DNA from: Verrucomicrobiota bacterium
GTDB taxonomy: Bacteria > Verrucomicrobiota > Kiritimatiellia > CAIQIC01
Assembly: GCA_004321905.1 (NCBI GenBank)
Contig: SCQF01000023.1
Span: forward strand, 157,300 to 221,299
DNA: 64,000 bases
Direction: 5' to 3'
In this document: in pieces, positions 20,451 through 29,604 of the stretch
Numbering within the stretch: position 1 is the first letter of the stretch
How the letters are laid out: every line of letters begins with the position of its first letter
Notes under the pieces: model-generated
Database searches by the model: none
The model's input: the letters and a program-made list of their open reading frames with translations, nothing else
What the model was told of the DNA's origin: nothing
Translations under genes and position numbers: made by a program

Positions 20451-21907
20451 CGCAATGCTCCCAACAACGGAATCAGCGCCCCGGCAATGCCGGCGATGGC
20501 GGAAATCGGGAAGAATCTAACATGGAGCGGCACCTTTTCCACATAGGCTAAAACAAATGCCGCAGTCGCGACGAGCAAAGCCAGCCCGGCAAACAGGCCG
20601 CCGCCAACCAGCCACCAGAGCCACGCGCTCGCGCCCACCGCCACAGCATGCACCAGGCCCGCCACGATTTGTGCGCGGCCGCTGCCCAGTGCGGCGGGGA
20701 TACTATGCACACCATTGCGACGGTCGGCTTCTAAATCCTGGAGCGCATAGATGATGTCGAAGCCGCTCATCCAGCAGAACGTGAACAGCGCCAGCAGCAG
20801 CACGGCACTGGTCATGGCTGTGCCGCCAGAAACCGCGACGAAAGCACCCAACGGCCCTAACGCCAGACACAAGCCAATACCGAAATGGCAAAGCGGTGTG
20901 AACCGCTTGAGCAGCGAATAGGAAATCAAGACCACCGCTGGAATCGCCGCAAGCTTCAGACAAACCGGCCCCAGCAAAGCACAGGCGACGAGATAGACGA
21001 GCAAACCGGCGAACGCCACGCCCCACGCCTGCATCGGCGTCATCTTCCCGCTAGGCAACTCACGCCCCACCGTTCGGCGATTTAGCAGATCAAGACGCCG
21101 GTCAAGAATCCGGTTCATCGCCATACCCAACGTCCGCGCGCCGAGTCCTGCCAAAGCGATCAGGCCGAGCAGCTTCAAGGAAGGCATACGGCCACCCGCA
21201 CCCAACCACGCGCCGGCGAACAACAGCGGTAGACTGAAAATCGTGTGTTCCACTTTGACGAAGTTGGCGATTTTGTTCGCCAAGCTCTGTTGCTGCTGCG
21301 GCCAGCGTTCCAGCCCGGCGACCACTTCGCGCGCCAGCAATTCCGAGACGCTGCGAAGATTTCGGTGCAATTCCTCGCGTCCACCAGCGTGGGCCAGATC
21401 GCTGACGCCTTTGAGCAACGTACACGGCACCGCATGTTGGCGACAGGCTTCCGCCACCGCCGCGCCCTCCATCTCCACCACGTCGGCATGTGTCGCCAGC
21501 TTGGTTTTCCGTTCGCCACCAAATACCGGTTCACGTACCGAGACGAGTCGTGCTGTCGGCAACGCCTGCCACACATCGTTATGTCCATCGAGTTCTTGCA
21601 GCACGCGGGATTCTTCGTCGCCAACCGCGGTGACGCGACAAAAATGGCCCGGCGCAAATCCGTCCTTCAGCGCGCCGCAAATGCCGAGATTGATGATGGC
21701 GCTGGCCCCGCGCGTGTTGATGGCATACGCCGTGGCCGCGGCGGCTTGCGCGCCGCCCATCCCGCTGATGACGACGAAACCGCCGGGCCGCCGTCCGCGC
21801 GCCGCGAACCAATAGGTCGCATACGGCTCGGCAACCAACGGCTCGGCGGCGAGTTGCGTCAGCAGTGGCTGCGCTTCGTCCAAGGTGGCGAGCAGCAGCG
21901 CGATCAT
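20447..21907 (-). CDS. mqnB-mqnP: Futalosine hydrolase fused to UbiA-type prenyltransferase (MqnB-MqnP)
   Basis: One 486-aa polypeptide joins a nucleosidase to a membrane prenyltransferase. Residues 1-~203 resemble MqnB: NLGICGAL near 73, VVEMEGAAVAEAC near 143 (purine/ribose site) and GVSDLAHAGGREE near 167 with the catalytic Asp. Residues ~208-486 are UbiA/MqnP-like with about eight helices; the first Asp-rich motif is NRILDRRLD (265-273) and the second is LQDLEADRRNG. MqnB splits futalosine at the glycosidic bond, MqnP prenylates the dihydroxynaphthoate ring later. These steps are not consecutive, so the fusion would tether a soluble enzyme to the membrane. Overlaps mqnD and mqnM by 4 bp. 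Confidence 0.88.
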   Translation of the reverse strand: MIALLLATLDEAQPLLTQLAAEPLVAEPYATYWFAARGRRPGGFVVISGMGGAQAAAATAYAINTRGASAIINLGICGALKDGFAPGHFCRVTAVGDEESRVLQELDGHNDVWQALPTARLVSVREPVFGGERKTKLATHADVVEMEGAAVAEACRQHAVPCTLLKGVSDLAHAGGREELHRNLRSVSELLAREVVAGLERWPQQQQSLANKIANFVKVEHTIFSLPLLFAGAWLGAGGRMPSLKLLGLIALAGLGARTLGMAMNRILDRRLDLLNRRTVGRELPSGKMTPMQAWGVAFAGLLVYLVACALLGPVCLKLAAIPAVVLISYSLLKRFTPLCHFGIGLCLALGPLGAFVAVSGGTAMTSAVLLLALFTFCWMSGFDIIYALQDLEADRRNGVHSIPAALGSGRAQIVAGLVHAVAVGASAWLWWLVGGGLFAGLALLVATAAFVLAYVEKVPLHVRFFPISAIAGIAGALIPLLGALR

Positions 21908-22707
21908 GAAATCACTCCCGCCGCACGCGCCATTCTCTCCAGCACGGCGATGGCGGCATGTCCGCGTTCGCCCAAGTCCACAGAGAAATCGGTGACGAAC
22001 ATCTGGATGTGTTGCCGCAAAACTTTCTCGTCGGTTTCTTGGGCGTGCTGACGGACATAGGCCATCGTGCCACCCGGCTGGGCGCGCGAATGCACAATCG
22101 CCTGCCGCAGCAACTTCTCCAGATCAGCGATGACGGTTGCGCCCAGCGTCTTACGCGCCACGATACAACCCAGCGGAATCGGCTGCTGCGTCTGCGCTTC
22201 CCACCACTGCCCAAGATCGGCAAGGCAGATCAGCCCGGACTGCTGATAGATAAAACGTGTTTCGTGAATCAGCACGCCGCAATCCACCGCGCCACTGCAC
22301 ACCGCCTCCAAAATCTGATCGTAGGGCAGAAAGATTTTCTGCTGCGCGGCGGGCGCCCAGAGCCGGAAGAGCAGATGCGCCGTGGTCAGCTCGCCCGGCA
22401 CGGCAACGCGGACGCGCGCCATGTCCGCATGCTGTAGCGGCGCGCGCGCCACAACCAGCGGGCCGCAGCCAAAGCCCAGCGCCGCACCGCAGTTCAACAG
22501 TTGATAGTGCTGACGGACGAGCAGATAGGCGTGAAATGAAATCTTGGTGACGTCAAACGCGCCTTCGAGCGCCTTGCGGTTGAGCGTCTCAACATCGTAC
22601 AGATGCACCGCCACGTCATAGCCGTGGCGCGCCAGCTGCCCGGCGGCAACGTCTTGAAACATGAACGTGTCGTTCGGACACGGTGAATAGGCCATCGTCA
22701 GGTTCAC
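21904..22707 (-). CDS. mqnD: 1,4-dihydroxy-6-naphthoate synthase MqnD
   Basis: Converts cyclic dehypoxanthinyl futalosine into 1,4-dihydroxy-6-naphthoate. The 267-aa protein has the family start MAYSPCPNDTFMF, then FDVTKISFHAYL near residue 51, GFGCGPLVVAR near 78, GELTTAHLL near 103 and VDCGVLIHETRF near 143. It is the first gene of the six-gene menaquinone operon; its stop overlaps the next start (ATGA). A possible promoter and a palindrome pair lie within 120 bp upstream. Confidence 0.92.
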   Translation of the reverse strand: MNLTMAYSPCPNDTFMFQDVAAGQLARHGYDVAVHLYDVETLNRKALEGAFDVTKISFHAYLLVRQHYQLLNCGAALGFGCGPLVVARAPLQHADMARVRVAVPGELTTAHLLFRLWAPAAQQKIFLPYDQILEAVCSGAVDCGVLIHETRFIYQQSGLICLADLGQWWEAQTQQPIPLGCIVARKTLGATVIADLEKLLRQAIVHSRAQPGGTMAYVRQHAQETDEKVLRQHIQMFVTDFSVDLGERGHAAIAVLERMARAAGVIS

Positions 22708-22731
22708 AAAAACTCCGCGTTCTGCGCGGCG

Positions 22732-22760
22732 ATGTAAACACCGCCCTCCAGCGCGGTCAA
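22732..22760 (-). promoter_or_regulatory. Possible promoter of the menaquinone operon
   Basis: On the minus strand, TTGACC (22760-22755), a 17-base spacer and TTACAT (22737-22732) lie about 25 bases before the mqnD ATG. The proximal palindrome of the pair ends 5 bp upstream of the -35 box, so a protein bound there could touch RNA polymerase. Confidence 0.4.
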
Positions 22761-22764
22761 GGGC

Positions 22765-22815
22765 AATTCCAAGGTTTGGAAAATGATACCGGCTCTTTTT
22801 CCAAGCCTTGGGAAA
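22765..22815. repeat. Paired 19-bp palindromes upstream of mqn operon
   Basis: Copies at 22765-22783 and 22797-22815, 32 bp apart, each with one or two arm mismatches. They lie between mqnD and the 3' end of the fucosidase gene. Confidence 0.85.
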
Positions 22816-22826
22816 CAGCGAAAGAA

Positions 22827-25190
22827 TCAGAACGTAGCGTCGAGTAGTTTAACTTCGTCAGGCTGGAAATCGAGCGTTTTGGTTTTGTCGCCATAACGCA
22901 CGACGCATTGACCACCGACAGTGCTTTTGACTTTTGCGAATGTCAGCTTGCCGTTCTGCCAGGTGATGTCCACGGTGTAACCACCGCGGGCACGCAGGCC
23001 TGTGATCGAGCCGTTGGGCCACGCGGTCGGCAATGCCGGAAGTAACGTGATTTCGTCGGTGTGCGACTGCAACAACATCTCGGCAATACCGGCGGTCGCG
23101 CCGAAATTACCGTCAATCTGGAATGGTGGGCCGGCATCAAAAAGGTTCGCATAGGTGCCAGCACCCAGGCCTTGATAGCTGATTCCGATCACACCGGTGG
23201 GGCGAAGCAATGAGGCGAGTAGTTTATTAGCGCGATCACCATCGCCCAACCGCGCCCAGAGGTTGATCTTCCACGCATACGACCAACCCATCCCGCCATC
23301 GCCACGCGCATCAAGGAACTTGCGGCACGCGCCGGCCAGCGCGGGTGTGCCAGAGACCGTGATCTCATGCGCTGGATACAAGCCGTACAGAGGCGACACG
23401 TGCCGGTGATGTGGCTCCGGTTCGGTATAAGGTTCCAACCACTCCTGCAGACGACCATCGGGACCGATCTGATTCGGCGCAAGCCGCGCGCGCTTTTCAG
23501 TCAACTCGCGGGAGAAATCGGCATCCACCCCCAGAGTTTCGGCAGCACGGGCGGTGTTACCGAACAACTCGCGAAGCTGCTGCATATCAATCGTCGGCCC
23601 GAGACAAACATGCGCGACTTTGCCGTTAGGCAAGCGGAAGCCATTCTCCGGCGAATTGGAAGGCCCCGTGACGAGCCATTTGTGCCGCGGCTCCTCGACG
23701 AGGTTGTCGAGATAGAATTCCGCCGCGCCTTTCAAAATGGGATAGGCCCACGCGAGGAAATTGCGGTCCAAGGTGTAGGCATAGTGCTCCCAGAGATGCT
23801 CGCAGAGCCACGCCGAACCACCTGCCGTCGAACCCCACGAGGCCACCTCGCCGGGTGCGGTAAAACCCCACGGGTTCGTAATGATGTGCGCCACCCAACC
23901 GCGTGCATTGTAATAGGCCTGCGCGGTTTTCCCACCCGGCTCGACCAGCGAGGCGATCAACTTATGCAAGGGTTCCGCCAACTCGGCGAGATTGCAGACT
24001 TCCGCCGGCCAATAGTTCATCTGCACGTTGACGTTGAGATGCCAATCGCCATTCCACGGCGTCTGAATTTCCCCGGCCCAAATGCCCTGCAAATTCGCCG
24101 GCAGGCCACCCGGCCGTGACGAGCAAATCAGTAGATAACGACCAAAATTGAAGTAAAGCGCGGCCAGCGCCGGGTCCGCGGCGCCCTTGGCGAAACCCAC
24201 CAGTCGCTCATCGGTTGGCAACGCACTGTTGGTAGTGGCATTAAGTTTCAAATCAACGCGCCTGAACCACTGCTCATGATCGCGTTGTTGCGTGGCGCGC
24301 AATTCAGTAAATGATTTTGCCGCCGCTTTATCGAGATCGCTCGTCGTGGCTGCAAGCGGATCGGCAAGCTGGCGACCCGCGAAGCCGCGATAGTCCGTCG
24401 CCGCCGCCAGCAGCAATACCACCTCATCGGTTTTTTCCACCACCAGTTTGTCCTTCTCGACTTTTACTGCACCGCCGCGGGTGAGCACACGCAACCGCGC
24501 GGCATAACTCACACCTTTGCCTTCATGACCGTCGTTGAGCGTACCGGTCATCAGCAACTCATGGGGTCCGGCAACCTCGATCATGAAACGTTCAGGCCGA
24601 TCCAAGCCTACCGCAAAAGAAAGCGTACCGGGTTTATCGGCGGCGAGGCGAATGGCCAGCACTTCATCCGGCGCCGAAACGAAAACCTCGCGGGTGAAGT
24701 TCACGCCATTTCGACGATAAGAAATTTTCGCCAACGCTGTCGCCAGATCGAGTTCGCGCCGGTAATTCTCGACCACATTGCTGGAACCGCTGAACGTCAG
24801 TCGCAAATTGCCGAGTGTTTGATAGGAGCCAAAGGGCACCTTGGCACCGCGCCCCTGCCCTGATCCTTGCCCCTGACAAGTGAAGTTCTTGTTCACCAGC
24901 GCCTCGGCTTCTACATTTTTACCTTCGAGTAGCAGCCGACGAATTTCCGGCAATGCTTTGTGGGCAGCGAGCCGGTTGGCATCCTCACGCGAACCCGACC
25001 ACAGCGAGCTTTCGTTGAGGACGATCCGCTCCTCATCCACACCACCGAACACCATCGCGCCGATGCGTCCGTTACCCAACGGCAATGACTGATAAAACTT
25101 TTGCGCCGGATGTTGGTACCAAAGCGTGGTCAATTCGTCAGCCTGCACCGCACAGGCCATGACCGCTACCGCGAGAAGTACTTTTCGCAT
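22827..25190 (-). CDS. Glycoside hydrolase family 95, alpha-L-fucosidase-like, exported
   Basis: A 787-aa enzyme predicted to release terminal fucose (or galactose in some members) from plant or animal glycans. A signal peptide (MRKVLLAVAVMACAVQA) is followed directly by the family start LWYQHPAQKFYQSLPLGNG. Further GH95 marks are GAMVFGGVDEERIVLNESSLWSG, NLQGIWAGEIQTPWNGDWH and NVQMNYWPAE (both near residues 370-395), HHRHVSPLYGLYP near 595 and MGWSYAWKINLWARLGDGD near 635. Together with the sulfatase at 50.7 kb it points to breakdown of fucosylated, perhaps sulfated, polysaccharides in the periplasm or outside the cell. Confidence 0.92.
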   Translation of the reverse strand: MRKVLLAVAVMACAVQADELTTLWYQHPAQKFYQSLPLGNGRIGAMVFGGVDEERIVLNESSLWSGSREDANRLAAHKALPEIRRLLLEGKNVEAEALVNKNFTCQGQGSGQGRGAKVPFGSYQTLGNLRLTFSGSSNVVENYRRELDLATALAKISYRRNGVNFTREVFVSAPDEVLAIRLAADKPGTLSFAVGLDRPERFMIEVAGPHELLMTGTLNDGHEGKGVSYAARLRVLTRGGAVKVEKDKLVVEKTDEVVLLLAAATDYRGFAGRQLADPLAATTSDLDKAAAKSFTELRATQQRDHEQWFRRVDLKLNATTNSALPTDERLVGFAKGAADPALAALYFNFGRYLLICSSRPGGLPANLQGIWAGEIQTPWNGDWHLNVNVQMNYWPAEVCNLAELAEPLHKLIASLVEPGGKTAQAYYNARGWVAHIITNPWGFTAPGEVASWGSTAGGSAWLCEHLWEHYAYTLDRNFLAWAYPILKGAAEFYLDNLVEEPRHKWLVTGPSNSPENGFRLPNGKVAHVCLGPTIDMQQLRELFGNTARAAETLGVDADFSRELTEKRARLAPNQIGPDGRLQEWLEPYTEPEPHHRHVSPLYGLYPAHEITVSGTPALAGACRKFLDARGDGGMGWSYAWKINLWARLGDGDRANKLLASLLRPTGVIGISYQGLGAGTYANLFDAGPPFQIDGNFGATAGIAEMLLQSHTDEITLLPALPTAWPNGSITGLRARGGYTVDITWQNGKLTFAKVKSTVGGQCVVRYGDKTKTLDFQPDEVKLLDATF

Positions 25191-25205
25191 AAGTCACCCT
25201 TCTGA

Positions 25206-25257
25206 TTTTCCAAAGATTGGAAATTCTGATAATACACATTTTCCAACCATTGGAAAC
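25206..25257. repeat. Paired 19-bp palindromes, 33-bp register
   Basis: Copies at 25206-25224 and 25239-25257. This is the only clear pair whose register is 33 rather than 32 bp. Located upstream of the GH95 start. Confidence 0.8.
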
Positions 25258-25263
25258 TAAAAC

Positions 25264-25655
25264 CGCCAATGGACACAAAGGGACGCGAATAAAAACGGTC
25301 AGCGACCCGAATTCAACACCAAGCGTTCCCATTCCAGCTTGGGACGACGAAAATTCAAAATCACACCAACGGGCAACTTGGTAATGCGGAGGTAATTCAG
25401 CAGTTGTCCACGATGCTCATCAATGATTTGATCCGGGATGTAGTCATCAATCTGCTGGCCACGATAGAAAACCGGATAGGAGGTTTGCGGGCTGAAATCC
25501 AAGCCCTGTTCTTTCAGCTCAATGCACAGCGCGCGTTCATAGGTCTTTTCCCGTAACCCATGCCCAAGTTCATTTAAAACGGCCAAGGCACAGCCAACGA
25601 TCTTGAACACCAACTCCTTCTCAATCAACTCGGCCATGATCCGCGTCCATTGGCG
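25264..25655. mobile_element. Inverted-repeat cassette with truncated GxxExxY gene
   Basis: CGCCAATGGACAC (25264-25276) and its near-perfect reverse complement GCGTCCATTGGCG (25643-25655, 12 of 13 positions) bracket a GxxExxY gene. No transposase is present, so any movement would need help in trans. Confidence 0.5.
25299..25637 (-). CDS. GxxExxY protein lacking its catalytic segment
   Basis: A 112-aa member of the GxxExxY family (PD-(D/E)XK nuclease-like, PF13366 type), function unknown. The name motif is intact at Gly27, Glu30 and Tyr33 (GLREKTY). The strand ending YIPDQII (residue 72) runs directly into DEHRGQLLNYLRITKLPVG, so the usual intervening strand with the Glu-x-Lys active-site residues (about 15-20 residues, present in the second copy at 61805) is missing without a frame change. 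The protein is probably inactive as a nuclease. C-terminal LILNF-type strand (VGVILNFRRPKLEWERLVL) is intact. Confidence 0.8.
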   Translation of the reverse strand: MAELIEKELVFKIVGCALAVLNELGHGLREKTYERALCIELKEQGLDFSPQTSYPVFYRGQQIDDYIPDQIIDEHRGQLLNYLRITKLPVGVILNFRRPKLEWERLVLNSGR

Positions 25656-25659
25656 TTCA

Positions 25660-26859
25660 TTAGCGGTTCAGAAGCGCGCGCTGGCGGAGGCGGAGGGCGT
25701 TGAGCTTGATGAAGCCACTGGCATCGCCTTGGTCATAGCCCGCCGCACCTTCAAAGGAGGCCACGTGCGGATTATAGAGCGACTGCGCCGACTTACGGCC
25801 GACGACGGTGCAGTTGCCTTTGAAGAGCTTGAGTCGCGCAGTGCCGGTGACGCACGCCGCCGCCTCATCCATCGCCTTCTGCAACATCTCGCGTTCGGGC
25901 GCGAACCAGAATCCGTAATAGACCATCTCGGCATAGCGCGGCACGAGGCTGTTGCGCAGATGCAACACTTCGCGATCCATCGTGAGTTGTTCGACGGCTT
26001 CGCGGGCGCGGTGCAAAATCGTGCCCGCCGGTGTTTCATAGACGCCGCGGCTCTTCATGCCCACGTAGCGATTCTCTACCATGTCAATCCGCCCCACCCC
26101 GTGTTTGCCCGCCAGCTTGTTCAGCGTGAGCATCACGTCCAGCGGCTTCATTCGCTGCCCATTGACGGCGACGGCGTCGCCGCCACGGAACGACACCTCG
26201 ACGTATTCAGGTTTGTTGGGCGCATCGGCAGGATCCACGGAAAGCTTGAAGATATCCTTCGGTGGCTCGGCCCACGGGTCTTCAAGAATGCCACCTTCGT
26301 AGCTGATGTGGAGTAGATTGCGATCCATCGAATAGGGTTTCTTGGCGGACACTTCGATCGGAATCTTGTGCTGCGCGCAATAGGCGATCATGTCCTGCCG
26401 GCCTTGAAACTGGTCACGGAACCGCGCCTCGCGCCATGGCGCGATGATCTGAATGTCCGGCTGAAGTGCATACGCAGTCAACTCGAAGCGCACCTGATCG
26501 TTACCTTTGCCGGTCGCGCCGTGCGCGACGGCTTCCGCGCCGTTGGCGCGGGCGATCTCAACCATGCGCTTGGCGATCAGCGGACGGGCAATTGAAGTGC
26601 CGAGCAGGTAGCCGGATTCATAGACCGCGCCGGCGCGCAGCATCGGAAAGACGAAGTCGCGCGCAAATTCGGCGCGCAAATCTTCGATGTAGATTTTGGA
26701 GGCACCGGTCTTCTTTGCCTTTTTGTCGAGGCCCTTGAGTTCCTCTTCCTGACCGATGTCCGCGCAGAACGCGATCATCTCCGCGTGATAGGTTTCCTTG
26801 ATCCACTTGAGCAACACCGATGTGTCCAAGCCGCCGGAATACGCCAAAACGATTTTCAT
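25660..26859 (-). CDS. argG: Argininosuccinate synthase
   Basis: Joins citrulline and aspartate using ATP to form argininosuccinate, the penultimate step of arginine synthesis. The 399-aa length is standard. The ATP P-loop [10 protein letters not shown] is at residues 6-15, [14 protein letters not shown] near 114 and [17 protein letters not shown] near 179 are signatures of the enzyme. A good ribosome-binding site (AAAGGAAA on the minus strand) precedes the ATG. No other arginine gene is adjacent. Confidence 0.95.
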   Translation of the reverse strand: MKIVLAYSGGLDTSVLLKWIKETYHAEMIAFCADIGQEEELKGLDKKAKKTGASKIYIEDLRAEFARDFVFPMLRAGAVYESGYLLGTSIARPLIAKRMVEIARANGAEAVAHGATGKGNDQVRFELTAYALQPDIQIIAPWREARFRDQFQGRQDMIAYCAQHKIPIEVSAKKPYSMDRNLLHISYEGGILEDPWAEPPKDIFKLSVDPADAPNKPEYVEVSFRGGDAVAVNGQRMKPLDVMLTLNKLAGKHGVGRIDMVENRYVGMKSRGVYETPAGTILHRAREAVEQLTMDREVLHLRNSLVPRYAEMVYYGFWFAPEREMLQKAMDEAAACVTGTARLKLFKGNCTVVGRKSAQSLYNPHVASFEGAAGYDQGDASGFIKLNALRLRQRALLNR

Positions 26860-26917
26860 GCTGGTTTCCTTTCAAAAAGCGGCGGCAGTTTGTCAAACCC
26901 GCGGAGCGGAGTCAAAG

Positions 26918-26968
26918 TTTTCCAAGCCTTGGAAAAGTAAACCAGTGGTTTTTCCAAGGCTTGGAAAT
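26918..26968. repeat. Paired 19-bp palindromes between glgP and argG
   Basis: Perfect copies TTTTCCAAGCCTTGGAAAA (26918-26936) and near-perfect 26950-26968, 32 bp apart. The last base of the second is also the first base of the reversed glgP stop codon. Confidence 0.92.
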
Positions 26969-29448
26969 CACCCGTGATTCATCTGAATCGGGACCGGCTG
27001 GAGGTTCCAGATTTTTTCGGCGTATTCGCGAATCGAGCGGTCGCTGGAGAACGGGCCCATGCGGGCGACATTCAGGATTGCCTTGCGCGACCATTCCGCG
27101 TTTTGGGTGAATAACGCACTCACCTCACCCTGTTTATCCACATAGCTGCGGTAATCGGCGAGGTGGAAGAAACAATCGCCGCCTTCCGTCAACGCACGAT
27201 ATAACTCGCTGAACAGCTCGGGCTGCGAGGGGATGAACGGATTCTGCAAAAGGCTGTGCAGCACATGGCGCAACTCTTCGTCGTGATCCATCCACGTGCG
27301 CGGCAGATAGTCGTTGTCGCGCAGGTTGATCAGTTCCTCGGCGCGATGGCCAAAAATGAAAATGTTCTCCAAGCCGACGGCCTCGGCGATCTCAATGTTC
27401 GCGCCGTCCCACGTGCCGATCGTCAACGCGCCGTTGAGCGAGAGCTTCATATTGCCGGTGCCGGAGGCTTCCCAGCCGGCGGTGGAAATCTGCTCGGAGA
27501 GGTCGGCGGCCGGAATAATGCTCTCGGCCAGCGAGACGTTGTAGTCCGGCAGGAAGACGACCTTGAGCCGCCCGCCCACATCGGCGTCGTGGTTGATGAC
27601 CTGCCCCAGCGTATTGATCAGCTTGATGATGAGTTTGGCATGGTGATAGCTCGGCGCAGCCTTGGCGCCGAAAATGAACGTGCGCGGCACGATCTCCAGC
27701 TTGGGATTGGCCTTCAACCGATAGAAAAGCGTCATGATGTGCAGCGCATTGAGTAACTGGCGTTTGTACTCGTGCAGCCGCTTGACGTGCACATCGAAAA
27801 GCGAATCCGGGTCCACGATCTGGCCGGTCTGCTCGCGGATGAGCGCGGTCAGACACATCTTGTTGTTGCGTTTGATGCGCGCGAATTCTTTACGAAACGC
27901 CGCGTCGCCGGCGAATTCTTCCAATGCGCGCAGTTCGTCAAGGTCGCGGATCCAGCCGTCGCCAATCGCGCCACTGATGAGCTGGGCCAAGCCCGGATTA
28001 CACTGCATCAGCCAGCGGCGATGGGAAATACCGTTGGTCACGTTGATGAATTTCTCCGGGCACAGCTCGTCGAAATCCGGCACCAACCGTTTTTTGATCA
28101 AATCGGAATGCAGCGCGGAAACGCCGTTGACCCGATGGCTGCCCACAATCGCCAAGTTGGCCATGCGTACCTGCTTCACGTCGCCCTCTTCGATCAGCGA
28201 CATCCGCTGAATGCGGTCGAAGTGGTTATCGCTGGAAAGTCGAATCTGCTGTAAGAAGCGCTCATTGATGGCATAGATGATTTGCAGATGGCGCGGCAAC
28301 ACGCGCTCCAGCAGCGGCACCGGCCATTTTTCCAAGGCCTCCGGCATGAGCGTATGGTTCGTATAATTCAGCGTCTTCGAGGTAATCTCCCACGCCTGCT
28401 CCCACGGCATATTCACTTCGTCCAGGAAATAGCGCATGAGTTCGGCCACGGTCAACGCCGGATGCGTGTCGTTCATCTGCATGGTCGTGTCGGCCGCAAA
28501 ATTGTCGAAGCTCGTGTGGTTCTTCAGGTAGCGGCGCATGATGTCGCGCACGGCACAGGTCACCAGAAAATATTCCTGAATCAGCCGCAGTTCCTTCCCG
28601 GCGTGAGTGCTGTCCGAAGGATAGAGCACTTTGGAGATGTTCTCGGCCCAGTTCTTCTCCTCCACGGCCTTGACGTAGTCGCCTTGGTTGAACACATCGA
28701 GCCGGAACCCTTCCGTCGCGCGCGAGCTCCATAGCCGCAGAATATTGACCGTGTTCACGCCCTGCCCGATCACGGGAATGTCGTAGGGCACGCCTTCGAG
28801 CATCTGCCAGTCCACCCAGACCGACCGCTTCCGCCCGCGCTCCTGCACCTCCTCCACCCGCCCATAGACGATCACCGGCACGGTGTATTCCGGGCGCACC
28901 ATCTCCCACGGATTGCCGTACTTCATCCAATCGTCGGGCCGCTCCATCTGCCAGCCGTTATCGAATTCCTGCCGGAACATGCCGTGCTCATAGCGGATGC
29001 CGTAGCCGTAGGCCGGATACTCCAGCGTCGCCAGCGAATCCAAATAGCACGCCGCCAATCGCCCGAGACCGCCGTTGCCCAGCCCGGCATCGGCCTCAAT
29101 GCCGATGAGCTGCTCCAACCTCAAGCCCATCTCCTGCAAGGCCTGCTGGGTCGCCTCCACAATGCCGAGCGACAAAATGTTGTTGCTCAACAACCGCCCG
29201 ATCAGAAATTCCATCGAAAGATAATAGACGCGCCGTGCGTCGCGATCCAAATAGGCCCCTTGCGTGGCGATCATCCGGTCCACCGCGAGATCGCGCACCG
29301 CCATCGAAAGGCTGATCAGCTTGTCGTAGTCCGTCGCCGACCGCACATCCTTGCATCGCGAATAGCGCAAATGACTCTCGTAGCGCCGCTTGATCTCGCG
29401 CGCCGTAATGCCGCTGCCCTTGGTCCCACTGGGTGTTTTGGTTTGCAT
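26968..29448 (-). CDS. glgP: Glycogen/maltodextrin phosphorylase
   Basis: Releases glucose 1-phosphate from stored alpha-1,4-glucan using phosphate and pyridoxal phosphate. At 826 aa it is full length. Signatures include YYLSMEFLIGRLL near residue 60, GNGGLGRLAACYLDS near 112, and the PLP site EASGTGNMKLSLNGALTIG near 650. The ATG at 29448 with a nearby AAGG is preferred over the track-long start 60 bp upstream. The palindrome pair and argG lie downstream; the genes are not functionally related. Confidence 0.93.
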   Translation of the reverse strand: MQTKTPSGTKGSGITAREIKRRYESHLRYSRCKDVRSATDYDKLISLSMAVRDLAVDRMIATQGAYLDRDARRVYYLSMEFLIGRLLSNNILSLGIVEATQQALQEMGLRLEQLIGIEADAGLGNGGLGRLAACYLDSLATLEYPAYGYGIRYEHGMFRQEFDNGWQMERPDDWMKYGNPWEMVRPEYTVPVIVYGRVEEVQERGRKRSVWVDWQMLEGVPYDIPVIGQGVNTVNILRLWSSRATEGFRLDVFNQGDYVKAVEEKNWAENISKVLYPSDSTHAGKELRLIQEYFLVTCAVRDIMRRYLKNHTSFDNFAADTTMQMNDTHPALTVAELMRYFLDEVNMPWEQAWEITSKTLNYTNHTLMPEALEKWPVPLLERVLPRHLQIIYAINERFLQQIRLSSDNHFDRIQRMSLIEEGDVKQVRMANLAIVGSHRVNGVSALHSDLIKKRLVPDFDELCPEKFINVTNGISHRRWLMQCNPGLAQLISGAIGDGWIRDLDELRALEEFAGDAAFRKEFARIKRNNKMCLTALIREQTGQIVDPDSLFDVHVKRLHEYKRQLLNALHIMTLFYRLKANPKLEIVPRTFIFGAKAAPSYHHAKLIIKLINTLGQVINHDADVGGRLKVVFLPDYNVSLAESIIPAADLSEQISTAGWEASGTGNMKLSLNGALTIGTWDGANIEIAEAVGLENIFIFGHRAEELINLRDNDYLPRTWMDHDEELRHVLHSLLQNPFIPSQPELFSELYRALTEGGDCFFHLADYRSYVDKQGEVSALFTQNAEWSRKAILNVARMGPFSSDRSIREYAEKIWNLQPVPIQMNHG

Positions 29449-29551
29449 ACCTTGATTATCCTTACTGGGAAAGCTGCGGGAATATGCCAGAAACCACCCA
29501 CTTTGCAAAAACTAAATCCGTACACGTTCCTGCCAACAGACCCCAAGAAGA

Positions 29552-29580
29552 TTGACTTTGACAAATCCCTCACGTAATTA
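29552..29580 (+). promoter_or_regulatory. Possible sigma-70-type promoter for lipoprotein gene
   Basis: TTGACT (29552-29557), a 17-base spacer and TAATTA (29575-29580), 24 bases before the ATG at 29605. This divergent, AT-richer gap is a natural promoter location. Confidence 0.4.
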
Positions 29581-29604
29581 TTTTTTCAACAACACCGAGG
29601 TAAC

